Source: Cantharellus purpuraceus (Eukaryota > Basidiomycota > Agaricomycetes > Cantharellales > Hydnaceae). From it: a DNA stretch of 64,000 bases. The stretch is from positions 1,364,001 through 1,428,000 of the forward strand of contig JALBUN010000048.1 in the NCBI GenBank assembly GCA_025174535.1, read 5' to 3'. This document shows, one piece after another, positions 63,804 through 64,000 of the stretch. The position numbers and the translations under genes are program-made. The notes under the pieces were generated by a model. It was not told the DNA's origin. It worked only from the letters and a program-made list of their open reading frames with translations, and searched no databases. Position 1 is the stretch's first letter. Each line of letters begins with the position of its first letter.

Positions 63804-64000
63804 GGTATTATGGTAGCGGGTAGTGTAAAATCCCAGAGTCTGACAGCTAGTTATATAGGGCTCCAATCGGCCGCAGAATGAGACATATCCGAACCACTCG
63901 CGTAAAATATATCATCATTCTCTCCGGGATCTGCGAGCACGAGTACAGCATGTGGTCCCTAGGTTGACCTCCACGTCGTGCTAGACTGCGGTATGCCATT

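Overview
The window looks like a piece of a filamentous basidiomycete (Agaricomycetes) chromosome. The evidence is the many short introns (about 45-60 bases, GT...AG), tight gene spacing, fungal proteins such as DED1, CDC48, SPT20 and MMS22, and nested chromovirus and copia retrotransposons. The order or species cannot be fixed from sequence alone. Intron positions below were read by eye from splice signals and conserved protein frames; exact exon ends are inferences.

Left third (1-17,881): a transposon graveyard. Four LTR families are named here by letter. LTR-A (about 540 bp, TGTTATGAC...GCGTAACA) belongs to a Ty3/gypsy chromovirus (gag, protease, RT, RNase H, integrase, chromodomain). That element carries an extra antisense gene before its 3' LTR. 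LTR-B (about 615 bp, TGTTACATCC...CTTAACA) and LTR-C (about 1.4 kb, TGTTTTGG...CCCATACA) are present as LTRs without recognised internal parts. LTR-D (315 bp) ends a Ty1/copia element. A 565-bp MITE occurs twice. Insertions are nested up to four deep (copia, then LTR-B, then LTR-A, then MITE), and a target-site duplication is visible at three levels. The 5' end of the chromovirus (LTR plus gag start) is inverted relative to the rest. Its reading frames are broken by fifteen in-frame stops, all TGA and mostly where the family has arginine, which points to CpG deamination or a RIP-like process.

Middle (17,882-38,616): about 2 kb without a recognised gene, then conserved host genes. These are CDC48 (AAA ATPase), a LYC1-like acetyltransferase on the minus strand, an ADF-H plus PH actin-binding protein, a single-pass membrane protein (minus), a DUF1295 steroid-reductase-like membrane enzyme (minus), the DEAD-box helicase DED1, an unrecognised conserved-looking nuclear-type protein, and a GATA zinc-finger factor.

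Right (39,309-63,803): HGH1 (minus, eEF2 chaperone) head-to-head with SPT20 (SAGA), only about 61 bp apart. Then come the purine enzyme ADE16/17, an HD-domain nucleotidase (minus), the large DNA-repair scaffold MMS22 (minus) head-to-head with an Sds3-like Rpd3L subunit, a leucine-rich-repeat protein (minus) head-to-head with a GRAM-TBC-EF-hand Rab GAP, and a cytochrome P450 (minus).

The host genes are housekeeping genes with no common pathway. Themes are chromatin and transcription (SPT20, SDS3, GATA), translation (DED1, HGH1), protein quality control (CDC48) and DNA repair (MMS22). No secondary-metabolite cluster or novel defence system is evident. The most unusual material is in the transposon block: the antisense accessory gene with a Zn2Cys6-like cysteine array, an AP-1/Gcn4-like site array in an LTR, and the well-preserved MITE pair.
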